Positions 9,087-17,645 of a stretch of 64,000 bases of DNA are shown in pieces; position 1 is the first letter of the stretch; the number at the start of each line of letters is the position of its first letter. This DNA is from Olleya aquimaris (GTDB lineage: Bacteria; Bacteroidota; Bacteroidia; Flavobacteriales; Flavobacteriaceae), in NCBI RefSeq assembly GCF_003259525.1, contig NZ_QLLO01000004.1, positions 248,001 to 312,000 of the forward strand, read 5' to 3'. The translations under genes and the position numbers were made by a program. The notes under the pieces are model-generated. The model worked only from the letters and a program-made list of their open reading frames with translations, had not been told where the DNA came from and made no database searches.

Positions 9087-11597
9087 ATGGCGAAGAATTT
9101 AGTAATAGTTGAGTCACCTGCAAAAGCAAAAACAATTGAAAAATTTTTAGGAAAAGACTTTAAAGTCGAGTCCAGTTTTGGTCATATTGCAGACTTACCC
9201 TCTAAGGAATTAGGTGTAGATGTAGATGGCGATTTTGATCCAAAATATGAAGTGTCTTCAGATAAAAAAGCACTAGTTAAAAAATTAAAAGACCTTGCAA
9301 AAAAAGCCGAAATGGTTTGGTTAGCAAGTGATGAAGATAGAGAGGGAGAAGCAATTGCTTGGCATTTAGCAGAGTCGTTAAAACTAGATAAAGATAAGAC
9401 TAAACGTATTGTTTTTCATGAAATTACTAAATCTGCAATCCAAAAGGCAATAGAAAACCCAAGACAAATAGATTACGATTTAGTAGACGCACAACAAGCA
9501 AGACGTGTGTTAGATAGAATTGTAGGTTATGAGCTATCACCAGTATTATGGCGTAAGGTTAAAGGTGGTTTGTCTGCAGGACGTGTACAATCGGTTTCTG
9601 TTAGATTAATTGTAGAGCGTGAACGCGAAATACAAGATTTTAAACCAGAAGCCTCTTATAGGATAGATGCAGAGTTTTCTAATGAAGCTGGACAGACGTT
9701 TAAGGCAAAACTTCCTAAAACATTTTCTACTAAAAAAGAAGCACAAGACTTTTTAGAAAGTAATGCCAATGCTACGTTTAAAGTTGCAGACTTAACTAAA
9801 AAGCCAGCAAAAAAATCTCCAGCTGCTCCATTTACAACATCAACGCTTCAACAAGAAGCTTCACGTAAATTATACTTTTCGGTAAGTAAAACCATGACTA
9901 TGGCTCAACGATTATATGAGGCAGGATTGATTACTTATATGAGAACAGATAGTGTTAACTTATCTGACGAAGCAAGAAAAGGAGCCGAAAAAGAAATAGT
10001 TGCTGCATATGGTAAAGAATATGCAAAAGAGCGAAATTTTAAAGGAAAATCTAAAGGAGCACAAGAAGCACACGAAGCTATTAGACCTACAGATTTTACA
10101 AGACACACTGTAGATATAGATTACGACCAAGCACGATTATATGATTTAATATGGAAGCGCGCCATAGCCTCTCAAATGAGTGAAGCACAATTAGAGCGTA
10201 CCAATGTTAAAATTGAAGCTAATACACATAATGAAACCTTTACATCTAATGGAGAGGTCATTAAGTTTGATGGATTTTTAAAAGTTTACTTAGAAGGTAC
10301 AGATGACGAAGATTTAGAGCAAGAAGGCATGCTTCCTGCAATGAAAACTAACGAAACGTTATTAAATAAGTACATTACTGCTACAGAACGATACAGTCGT
10401 GCACCATATAGATATACTGAAGCTTCATTAGTTAAAAAGTTAGAAGAACTTGGTATTGGTAGACCATCTACTTATGCACCTACTATTTCAACTATTCAAA
10501 ATAGAAATTATGTTGAAAAAGGAACCATTGAAGGTGTAGAAAGAAACTATACACAGTTAGTTCTTGAAGAAGGTAATATAAAAGATAATACCCTTACAGA
10601 AAAAGTAGGTTCTGATAAAGGTAAGTTAGTACCAACAGATATTGGGATGATTGTTACAGACTTTTTAGTCAATCATTTTGAAAGCATATTAGATTACAAC
10701 TTTACAGCAAAAGTAGAAAACCAATTTGACGATATTGCAGAAGGTAAAGAGGACTGGAAAAAGATGATGAAATCCTTCTACAAGAAGTTTCACCCAGTAG
10801 TAGAAGATGTAAAAGAAAATGCAGATCGCGAATCTGGAGAACGAATATTAGGTAAAGACCCAAAAACAGGAAAGCAAGTAAGTGTGCGTTTAGGTAAATT
10901 TGGACCTATGGTGCAAATGGGGACAGTTGACGATGAAGAAAAACCAACCTTTGCTAGTTTAGGACCAGATCAACAATTAGGTAGTATTACTTATGAAGAG
11001 GCAATGGACCTATTTAAACTACCACGTACTTTGGGTAAATATGAAGACGAAGTTGTAGAAGTTAATAACGGACGATTTGGACCTTATGTTAAATATGGTA
11101 AAAAGTTTGTCTCATTAGCACCTGGACAAGATCCTTTAAATATAGAAATTGAAGATGCAATTGAGTTAATTAAAGAAAAAGAAATTGCAGATGCGCCAAT
11201 ATATAACTATAAAGGACATGGTGTTACTAAAGGTAAAGGTCGTTTTGGACCATTTATAAAGTGGAATGACCTATTTATTAATGTCAATAAAAAATACGAT
11301 TGGGATAATTTATCAGATGCTGATATTGAAGAGTTAATAGATGCTAAAATCCAAAAAGAAATAGATAAAGTTGTCCATAACTGGGAAGATGAAGGTATTC
11401 GTGTAGAAAAAGCACGTTGGGGAAGACATAATATCTTAAAAGGAAAAATTAAGATAGAATTACCCAAAACGGTAGATGCTGCAGCGTTAACCTTAGAAGA
11501 AGTTAAGGATATTATAGAAAAAAAGGCACCTAAAAAGAAAGCGCCTGCAAAAAAGAAAAAAGCAACCAAGAAAAAAACGACAGCTAAAAAGAAATAG
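9087..11597 (+). CDS. topA: DNA topoisomerase I
   Basis: Type IA topoisomerase that relaxes negative supercoils by single-strand passage. The 836-residue product opens with the TOPRIM segment MAKNLVIVESPAKAKTIEKF and the acidic DEDREGEAIAWH metal site (about 85-100). The catalytic tyrosine lies in GLITYMRTDSVNLS (about 290-300). No C4 zinc fingers are present; instead the C-terminal half carries repeats of the RFGPFIKWG/RLGKFGPMVQ type and ends in a strongly basic Lys/Ala tail. The start at 9087 fits the family N-terminus. The next gene follows after 6 bases, so topA probably leads a transcript reaching the arginase-like gene and possibly gldK. Confidence 0.97.
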   Translation: MAKNLVIVESPAKAKTIEKFLGKDFKVESSFGHIADLPSKELGVDVDGDFDPKYEVSSDKKALVKKLKDLAKKAEMVWLASDEDREGEAIAWHLAESLKLDKDKTKRIVFHEITKSAIQKAIENPRQIDYDLVDAQQARRVLDRIVGYELSPVLWRKVKGGLSAGRVQSVSVRLIVEREREIQDFKPEASYRIDAEFSNEAGQTFKAKLPKTFSTKKEAQDFLESNANATFKVADLTKKPAKKSPAAPFTTSTLQQEASRKLYFSVSKTMTMAQRLYEAGLITYMRTDSVNLSDEARKGAEKEIVAAYGKEYAKERNFKGKSKGAQEAHEAIRPTDFTRHTVDIDYDQARLYDLIWKRAIASQMSEAQLERTNVKIEANTHNETFTSNGEVIKFDGFLKVYLEGTDDEDLEQEGMLPAMKTNETLLNKYITATERYSRAPYRYTEASLVKKLEELGIGRPSTYAPTISTIQNRNYVEKGTIEGVERNYTQLVLEEGNIKDNTLTEKVGSDKGKLVPTDIGMIVTDFLVNHFESILDYNFTAKVENQFDDIAEGKEDWKKMMKSFYKKFHPVVEDVKENADRESGERILGKDPKTGKQVSVRLGKFGPMVQMGTVDDEEKPTFASLGPDQQLGSITYEEAMDLFKLPRTLGKYEDEVVEVNNGRFGPYVKYGKKFVSLAPGQDPLNIEIEDAIELIKEKEIADAPIYNYKGHGVTKGKGRFGPFIKWNDLFINVNKKYDWDNLSDADIEELIDAKIQKEIDKVVHNWEDEGIRVEKARWGRHNILKGKIKIELPKTVDAAALTLEEVKDIIEKKAPKKKAPAKKKKATKKKTTAKKK

Positions 11598-11603
11598 AAT
11601 CAA

Positions 11604-12770
11604 ATGAATTTTAATTTTTTGTCTCCAGTTTCAGATACCGTATTAGCACATAATCAATTATTATCACCTTTATGTCTAGGTAGAAAAATTAAAATTCATT
11701 CTATACAAGAAGGGATTCCAGAATTAGATGACATAAAAATTGTCATACTCGGCGTTTTAGAAAACAGAAACGATGTTAATTATATAGGTGAAGATTTCAA
11801 TTTAAATGAAATCAGAAAATCTTTATACACTTTATTTCCTGGTAGTTGGTCCACTACAATTGCAGATATTGGTGATATAGAAAAAGGGGAAACTGTAGAA
11901 GATACTTATTTTGCACTAAAAGAAACCTTAACTATTCTTATTCAAAAACGAATTATACCAATAGTAATTGGTGGTAGTCAAGACTTAACTTACGCAAATT
12001 ATCGTGCATATGATAGTTTGATGCCAATGGTTAATATTGTTAATGTGGATAAGGCTTTTGATTTAGGAGATTCTTCCAAACCAATAAAAAACAACAGTTT
12101 TGTCGGAAAAATCATTTTAGACCAACCTTATAATTTATTTAATTATTCCACAATAGGTTATCAAACTTACTTTAATAGCCAAGAGGAAATCGATTTAATG
12201 GAGCGTTTATATTTTGAATCTTATAGATTAGGAGAGGTATCAAACGATATTACGCTTGTTGAACCAGTTATGAGAGATGCCAATATCGTAACATTAGATT
12301 TAGGAGTTTTAAAAGCAGCAGAAGTAAGTTTAAAACAAAAAGTGTCACCTAACGGTCTAGATGGAAAAGAAATTTGTGCAGTAGCAAGATATGCAGGAAT
12401 AAGTAATAAAGTGACTTCCTTTGGTATTTATGAATATAAACCGTCTCATGATGATGAAATTACCTCAATGTTAATCTCACAGATGATTTGGTACTTTATA
12501 GAAGGTGTTAATTGTAGGGTAAAGGATGATGATTTTTCAAACGACAAGAATCATCAAAAATATATCACTTTGGCCGATTCTCATGAATTAATATTTTATA
12601 AAAGTACAAAAACAGGACGCTGGTGGATAGAAATACCATTTTTAGCAAATGTTAATAATAAATTAAAAAAGCATACGTTATTACCTTGCACGCATCAAGA
12701 TTATTTAGATGCTTGTAACGATAAAATACCAGAAAGGTGGTATAAAGCGTATCAAAAGAACAATGTTTAA
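11604..12770 (+). CDS. ureohydrolase (arginase/formiminoglutamase)-fold protein lacking metal ligands
   Basis: A 388-residue protein with the alpha/beta arginase fold: IPIVIGGSQDLTYANYRAYD (about 113-132), MVNIVNVDKAFDLGD (about 136-150) and ANIVTLDLGVLKAAE (about 228-242) align with the three metal-binding segments of arginases (GGDHS, DAHxD and DxDxxDP). However, the His of the first motif is Gln, the second reads DKAFD and lacks the His, and the third has a single Asp followed by Leu-Gly. Most manganese ligands therefore appear missing, and hydrolase activity is unlikely. It starts 6 bases after topA and lies 165 bases before gldK. It may be a pseudoenzyme with a binding or regulatory role; automatic pipelines would probably label it formimidoylglutamase. 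Confidence 0.75.
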   Translation: MNFNFLSPVSDTVLAHNQLLSPLCLGRKIKIHSIQEGIPELDDIKIVILGVLENRNDVNYIGEDFNLNEIRKSLYTLFPGSWSTTIADIGDIEKGETVEDTYFALKETLTILIQKRIIPIVIGGSQDLTYANYRAYDSLMPMVNIVNVDKAFDLGDSSKPIKNNSFVGKIILDQPYNLFNYSTIGYQTYFNSQEEIDLMERLYFESYRLGEVSNDITLVEPVMRDANIVTLDLGVLKAAEVSLKQKVSPNGLDGKEICAVARYAGISNKVTSFGIYEYKPSHDDEITSMLISQMIWYFIEGVNCRVKDDDFSNDKNHQKYITLADSHELIFYKSTKTGRWWIEIPFLANVNNKLKKHTLLPCTHQDYLDACNDKIPERWYKAYQKNNV

Positions 12771-12807
12771 GGGTCATAGACGAACAGATAAACGACCTTT
12801 TATATCG

Positions 12808-12851
12808 TTAAAATGTAAATTTTTTACGATGAAATGTAAAATTTTTACGTT
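12808..12851 (+). repeat. tandem imperfect repeats upstream of the gldK promoter
   Basis: Two adjacent copies of about 22 bases, AAATGTAAATTTTTTACG and then AAATGTAAAATTTTTACG, are each followed by ATG or TTA. Each copy is itself partly palindromic (TCGTTAAAAT against TTTTTTACGA). They end 6 bases before the -33 TTG of the gldK promoter, a position typical of activator sites. Confidence 0.5.
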
Positions 12852-12857
12852 AAAAAG

Positions 12858-12888
12858 TTGTTTTTTAGAAAATATATAAATATGTTTA
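12858..12888 (+). promoter_or_regulatory. candidate promoter of gldKLMN
   Basis: TTG (12858-12860), a 20-base spacer and TATGTTTA (12881-12888) match the Bacteroidota promoter layout with one mismatch in the -7 element. The predicted leader before gldK is about 40 bases. Confidence 0.55.
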
Positions 12889-12934
12889 CGCTCTCAAAAA
12901 TAGTTAGAGTATTAAATTAACCTCGAGTTTTACA

Positions 12935-14302
12935 ATGAATATGAAGAAGTTTGTATTATTAACAGCGGTTTTCGCACTATTAGTAAGTTGTGGATCAAAA
13001 GATAAAGGACAACTAGTAGGTGCCAAAGGAAAAAAATGGCATCCAGAAAAACCATATGGTATGACATTAGTACCAGGCGGAGCATTTATTATGGGTAAAG
13101 CAGACGATGATCTTGCAGGTATCCAAGATGCGCCAGCTAAAACAGTGACAGTAGCTTCCTTCTATATGGACGAAACAGAAATCACAAATAGTGAGTATCG
13201 TCAGTTTGTAGAATGGGTTAGAGATTCAACCATCCGTACAAAATTAGCAATTCTTGCAGATGAGGTGGGTATGACTGCTGAAGATGGTGGTATCGGAGAA
13301 TATGCATTTAAAGATGCAGATACTACAGATATGTCTGCTTACGAAAAGTACATGATTGATAATTATAGTGGTTTAGGTGAAACAGGTTACGAAGGTAGAA
13401 AACTTAACTATGATGTTGATTTAATATTTGATACAGAAGATTATCCAGACGAATATTATGTAGAGGTAATGGATACTATGTATTTACCATTAGAAGAATC
13501 TTACAACGGTCAACGTACTTGGGATGTTACTAAATTTAAGTTCCAATATACTTACATGGATATTGCTAAAGCAGCAAAAAACAAAAACTTACGTCGTAAA
13601 GATGTAATTATTAAAGAAGAAGTAGAAATCTATCCAGATACTACAGCTTGGATTAGAGATTTTGCTTACTCTTATAACGAGCCAATGCATAACGACTATT
13701 TCTGGCATGACGCTTATAGCGATTACCCAGTAGTTGGTGTGTCATGGCAACAAGCAAAAGCATTTTGTGAGTGGAGAACTAAATACCACAACGATTACAG
13801 AAGATCAAGAAAAATACATAACGTAGGTCGTTACAGATTACCATCAGAAGCGCAGTGGGAATATGCTGCAAGAGGTGGTCTTCAAGCTGCAACTTTCCCT
13901 TGGGGAGGACCGTATGCTAAAAACGATAGAGGATGCTTTATGGCAAACTTTAAACCATTACGTGGTGACTATGCAGCAGATCAATCTTTATATACTGTAG
14001 AGGCTGATGCTTACGAGCCAAATGACTTTAACTTATATAATATGGCAGGAAACGTTTCAGAATGGGTAGACTCTTCTTACGATCCAGCATCATATGAATA
14101 TGCTTCAACTATTAATCCTAGCGTTAATGATCCTAACAACAAACGTAAAGTAGTACGTGGAGGTTCATGGAAAGATGTTGCTTATTTTCTTCAAGTTAGC
14201 TCAAGAGATTATGAGTATGCAGATTCTGCAAGAAGTTACATAGGTTTCAGAACTGTTCAAGATTATATGGGAACAGATATAACTGCTAACGCAAGAAAAT
14301 AA
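12935..14302 (+). CDS. gldK: gliding motility / T9SS lipoprotein GldK
   Basis: Outer-membrane lipoprotein that with GldN forms the periplasmic ring of the type IX secretion system (PorK in Porphyromonas). The lipobox is FALLVSCGSK (Cys at about residue 20). The rest is a formylglycine-generating-enzyme/sulfatase-modifying fold: LVPGGAFIMGKADDD (about 48-62), DETEITNSEYRQFV, VSWQQAKAFCEWR (about 270), YRLPSEAQWEYAARGG, YNMAGNVSEWV and VVRGGSWKD near the C-terminus. At 455 residues it is close to family length. Translation may begin at 12935 or at the ATG two codons later. The order gldK-L-M-N identifies it and separates it from the related GldJ. Confidence 0.95.
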   Translation: MNMKKFVLLTAVFALLVSCGSKDKGQLVGAKGKKWHPEKPYGMTLVPGGAFIMGKADDDLAGIQDAPAKTVTVASFYMDETEITNSEYRQFVEWVRDSTIRTKLAILADEVGMTAEDGGIGEYAFKDADTTDMSAYEKYMIDNYSGLGETGYEGRKLNYDVDLIFDTEDYPDEYYVEVMDTMYLPLEESYNGQRTWDVTKFKFQYTYMDIAKAAKNKNLRRKDVIIKEEVEIYPDTTAWIRDFAYSYNEPMHNDYFWHDAYSDYPVVGVSWQQAKAFCEWRTKYHNDYRRSRKIHNVGRYRLPSEAQWEYAARGGLQAATFPWGGPYAKNDRGCFMANFKPLRGDYAADQSLYTVEADAYEPNDFNLYNMAGNVSEWVDSSYDPASYEYASTINPSVNDPNNKRKVVRGGSWKDVAYFLQVSSRDYEYADSARSYIGFRTVQDYMGTDITANARK

Positions 14303-14370
14303 AATTAAAACTAAATAATAATCATTAACCTACTTAAGTAATTAAACTTAACAACTAAAACTCAGAAATT

Positions 14371-15003
14371 ATGGCACAAAAAGGAAAAATCACAGTAACT
14401 AATATGATCTACGGATTAGGAGCAGCAATCGTAATTATTGGAGCTTTATTCAAAATTCAGCACTGGCCTTACGGTTCTTTAATCTTAACTATTGGTATGA
14501 TTGTAGAAGCGCTTGTATTTACATATTCGGCTTTTGAAAGACAACAATCAGATTTAGACTGGTCTTTAGTATATCCAGAATTAGCTGGAGGACAATCTTT
14601 AGGTAAAAAAGGAAAAGAAGATCCAAAAGAAGCTGAAGGATTATTATCTAAAAAATTAGATAACTTATTAAAAGAAGCTAAAATTGATGGCGAATTAATG
14701 GCTAGCTTAGGCGAAAGCATTAAAAACTTTGAAGGTGCTGCTAAAGGTATTGCACCAACAGTAGATTCTATGGCTGCAACAAAAAAATATGGCGAAGAAA
14801 TGTCATTAGCTGCTGCACAAATGGAGTCTTTAAATAGTCTTTACAAAGTACAAATGGAAAGCGCTAGTCGTCAAGCATCTATTAATGAAGAAGCTGTAGA
14901 AAATGCTACTAAATTAAAAGAGCAAATGCAATCTTTAGCATCTAACTTATCTTCATTAAATGGAGTTTACGGTGGAATGTTATCTGCAATGAACAAAAAC
15001 TAA
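14371..15003 (+). CDS. gldL: gliding motility / T9SS inner-membrane motor protein GldL
   Basis: Cytoplasmic-membrane component that with GldM forms the proton-driven rotary motor powering type IX secretion and gliding. The 210-residue protein has two N-terminal transmembrane helices: NMIYGLGAAIVIIGALFKI (about 11-29), containing the family FKIQHWPYG that follows, and LILTIGMIVEALVFTYSAF (about 36-54). A long cytoplasmic alpha-helical, coiled-coil-like tail follows. The membrane Glu in MIVEALVF corresponds to the conserved charged residue thought to take part in proton use. It sits 68 bases after gldK and 39 before gldM. Confidence 0.96.
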   Translation: MAQKGKITVTNMIYGLGAAIVIIGALFKIQHWPYGSLILTIGMIVEALVFTYSAFERQQSDLDWSLVYPELAGGQSLGKKGKEDPKEAEGLLSKKLDNLLKEAKIDGELMASLGESIKNFEGAAKGIAPTVDSMAATKKYGEEMSLAAAQMESLNSLYKVQMESASRQASINEEAVENATKLKEQMQSLASNLSSLNGVYGGMLSAMNKN

Positions 15004-15042
15004 TTAGGTTTAGTATAATTAATAACTTAAAACTAATTAGAA

Positions 15043-16584
15043 ATGGCAGGAGGAAAACAGTCCGCAAGACAAAAAATGATTAACTTGATGTACTTAGTAT
15101 TTATTGCGATGATTGCAATGAATATGTCAAAAGAAGTATTATCAGCATTCGGTTTAATGAATGCAAAGTTAATAGACAATAACCAATCAGCAGACGTGCG
15201 TAATGCTCAATTTATGCAAGGATTAGCTGATAAGGTAGAAGAACAACCAGCAAAATATGCACCTTTAAAAGCAGATGCAGACCAAATTACAGCTTTAGGA
15301 AACGATTTAAGTACATACTTAGAAGACCTAAAAGGTAAAATGACAGCAACTGTTAAAGATCCAAGTAACTATGAGACTATGGATGGTACAGACTGGTTAG
15401 ACCAATATTTCTTTAATGGTGATAAAATCACTCCAAAAGGACAAGAATTTTTAGGAAAAATTGCAGATTATAGAAACGGAGTAAAAGCTGTATTAGCAGA
15501 CAATCCAGATCTTAAAGATATCGTTGCTGATGTAGAAAAGAAATTTGCTACAGATAAAGTAACCAACAATGATGGTAAAAAATTAGAGTGGTTAGACTAT
15601 CACTATAAAGGATTCCCATTAGTAGCATCAATGACTAAGATGACTCAATTACAGTCAGACATTAAGACTACTGAAGCAGAGATGTTATCATCTATGTTAG
15701 CAGGAAAGCTTAAAGTAGAAGCATCTTTAACAAATTTTGAAGCTATTGTTGTTGCAGATAAAACAGCATTCTTTAACGGAGAGCAGTTTTCAGGAAAAAT
15801 CATCTTAGGTAAAAACGATAAAACATTACGTGCTGATAAAGTAATCGTAAATGGACAAGAGTTACCAGAAGATGCTATGCAAGCTGGTCAAACTTTATTA
15901 AAGTTCCCTGCTGGAAGAGTTGGAGAGCAAAAAATTAAAGGAGAATTTCAATTCAAAGAAGGAGATTCAATCATTACTTTACCATTTGAAAGTTCTTACG
16001 CGGTAATACCTAAACCAAACGCTGCAACAATTTCTGCAGATAAAATGAATGTAGTGTATAGAGGTGTACCAAACCCAATGACTATTTCATTTGCAGGTGT
16101 ACCAGATAATAAAGTACAAGCATCTGCAACAGGTTTATCACCAAAAGGTGGTGGAAAATATATCATGACTCCTGGTACAGGAAAAGAAGTAACAATTAAT
16201 GTTACAGGTACATTACCTGATGGAACTAAAGTGTCTGATAATGCTAAATTTAGAATTAAAGACATTCCAAAACCATTTGGAGAAATTGCAGGTAGAGCTG
16301 AAGGATCGTTACCACGTAACAACATAGAAATTGGTACTATCAAAGCTGTATTTGATGATTTTGATTTTGATTTACCATTAACAGTAACGTCATTTAAATT
16401 TAAAGTTCCTGGACAAGCAACAGTTAATGTGTCAGGAAACAAATTAAATGGTCAAGCTAAAGCTGCTTTAAGAAAAGCTAGACGTGGTGATGCTGTTCAG
16501 ATATTTGATATCAAATCTAAGCCAAGCGGAGCTAATGTTAGAATTAAGCCTGCAAGCCCAATTTCAATAGAAGTTGCTAACTAA
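15043..16584 (+). CDS. gldM: gliding motility / T9SS motor protein GldM
   Basis: Single-pass inner-membrane protein whose dimeric periplasmic domains link the GldL motor to the GldK/N ring. The 513 residues begin MAGGKQSARQKMINLMYLVFIAM, with one transmembrane helix at about 13-35. Four periplasmic domains follow: a helical N-terminal one (about 40-220) and three beta domains. PNPMTISFAGVPDNKV (about 345) marks the third, and the last begins near 410 (IPKPFGEIAGRAEGSL). Length and motifs match flavobacterial GldM, with no truncation. It is cotranscribed with gldL upstream and gldN downstream (41-base gap). Confidence 0.96.
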   Translation: MAGGKQSARQKMINLMYLVFIAMIAMNMSKEVLSAFGLMNAKLIDNNQSADVRNAQFMQGLADKVEEQPAKYAPLKADADQITALGNDLSTYLEDLKGKMTATVKDPSNYETMDGTDWLDQYFFNGDKITPKGQEFLGKIADYRNGVKAVLADNPDLKDIVADVEKKFATDKVTNNDGKKLEWLDYHYKGFPLVASMTKMTQLQSDIKTTEAEMLSSMLAGKLKVEASLTNFEAIVVADKTAFFNGEQFSGKIILGKNDKTLRADKVIVNGQELPEDAMQAGQTLLKFPAGRVGEQKIKGEFQFKEGDSIITLPFESSYAVIPKPNAATISADKMNVVYRGVPNPMTISFAGVPDNKVQASATGLSPKGGGKYIMTPGTGKEVTINVTGTLPDGTKVSDNAKFRIKDIPKPFGEIAGRAEGSLPRNNIEIGTIKAVFDDFDFDLPLTVTSFKFKVPGQATVNVSGNKLNGQAKAALRKARRGDAVQIFDIKSKPSGANVRIKPASPISIEVAN

Positions 16585-16625
16585 TCAAAATTATTTGATT
16601 AAATAAATATTAAAATAAATTTCAG

Positions 16626-17525
16626 ATGAATTATAAATCTTTATTAGCAGTCGTATTTGGTGTAGCGTTTACCGCTCAAATCAATGCGCAATCTAATATT
16701 CTAAATGCAAAATCTCCAGAAGAGATTGGTGTTAGAACAGAAGAACAAAAAGCATTAGATAACGATAAACCTCTAGAATACGGTTACGTTGATGATAGAG
16801 ATATTATGTTTGCTAAAATGACTTGGGAAAAAGTAGTTTTAGACGAGCGTGTAAACTTTCCGTTATATTATCCAGTAGACACTAATAATATTGGAAGTGA
16901 AAGACGTTCTTTATTTGATGTACTAACTAAAGCTATCGATGATGGTAAAATAGAAAACGTGTACAACGATTCTTATTTTACAGGAAGACGTACTAAAAAA
17001 GAGTTAGAACAAATTAGAACTGCTGTAGATACTATGGATATTGGATACGATCAGTTAAATGCTGATGGATATGTAGATCCAGAATATATTACAACAACTA
17101 CTATTTCTTCTTATGATGTTTCTGCATACCTAATTAAAGGATTATGGTATTTTGACAAGCGTCAAGGAGAGCTTAAATACAGACTTTTAGGATTAGCTCC
17201 TGCTGCTCCAGATGTTAACTATGTTAACTCAGATGACGAAGCCAACAAAGAGCCAATTCCATTATTTTGGATTTTCTATCCTGATGCTAGAGATGTATTA
17301 CATGAAGCAAAAGCATTTAACTCAAAAAATAGTGCAATGCCATTTTCTTTTGATCACCTATTAAACTCAAGACGTTTTAATGGTATTATCTATAAAGAAG
17401 AAAATGTATTTGGAGACCGTAAGGTTGAAGAATATATAGCAGAAAATGCATTAATGCAATTAATGGAGTCTGAAAGAATTAAAGAAAAAATTAGAAACTT
17501 CGAACTAGACATGTGGTCTTACTAA
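16626..17525 (+). CDS. gldN: gliding motility / T9SS ring protein GldN
   Basis: Periplasmic ring component of the type IX secretion system that associates with GldK and GldM (PorN). The 299-residue precursor has a signal peptide ending near NAQS (MNYKSLLAVVFGVAFTAQINAQ). The family segments DVLTKAIDDGKIENVYNDSY, KGLWYFDKRQGELKYRLLGLAP and PLFWIFYPDAR, followed by the HLLNSRRFNGIIYKEENVF region, are all present. It ends the gldKLMN cluster: a strong hairpin terminator starts about 20 bases after the stop codon. Confidence 0.96.
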   Translation: MNYKSLLAVVFGVAFTAQINAQSNILNAKSPEEIGVRTEEQKALDNDKPLEYGYVDDRDIMFAKMTWEKVVLDERVNFPLYYPVDTNNIGSERRSLFDVLTKAIDDGKIENVYNDSYFTGRRTKKELEQIRTAVDTMDIGYDQLNADGYVDPEYITTTTISSYDVSAYLIKGLWYFDKRQGELKYRLLGLAPAAPDVNYVNSDDEANKEPIPLFWIFYPDARDVLHEAKAFNSKNSAMPFSFDHLLNSRRFNGIIYKEENVFGDRKVEEYIAENALMQLMESERIKEKIRNFELDMWSY

Positions 17526-17546
17526 AAGTAACTAATTAATCATATC

Positions 17547-17578
17547 AAAACGCGTACTGAAAAGTACGCGTTTTTTGT
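17547..17578 (+). terminator. terminator of the gldKLMN transcript
   Basis: Stem AACGCGTACT pairs with AGTACGCGTT around a GAAA loop (17549-17572) and is followed by a T run. It is a classic intrinsic terminator directly after gldN. Confidence 0.92.
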
Positions 17579-17633
17579 TTGTTACAGTTATAATTTGTCA
17601 AACGGACTACAATAAGAATCCACTAATTAGTTT

Positions 17634-17641
17634 TATTTTTG
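17634..17641 (+). promoter_or_regulatory. -7 element of the FAD oxidoreductase gene
   Basis: TATTTTTG matches TAnnTTTG and ends only 4 bases before the ATG at 17646, which would make the transcript leaderless or nearly so. No clear TTG is found at the right distance upstream. Confidence 0.45.
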
Positions 17642-17645
17642 CGAC

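Noticed and set aside
11207-11569. Long minus-strand frame opposite the topA C-terminus (Phe-rich)
   Set aside because: It is the antisense of the Lys/Ala-rich tail of topA, which gives few stop codons on the opposite strand; no promoter or family similarity.
12771-12934. Riboswitch or leader RNA upstream of gldK
   Set aside because: The structured part lies upstream of the predicted -33 element, so it would not be transcribed from that promoter; no known riboswitch core is recognised.
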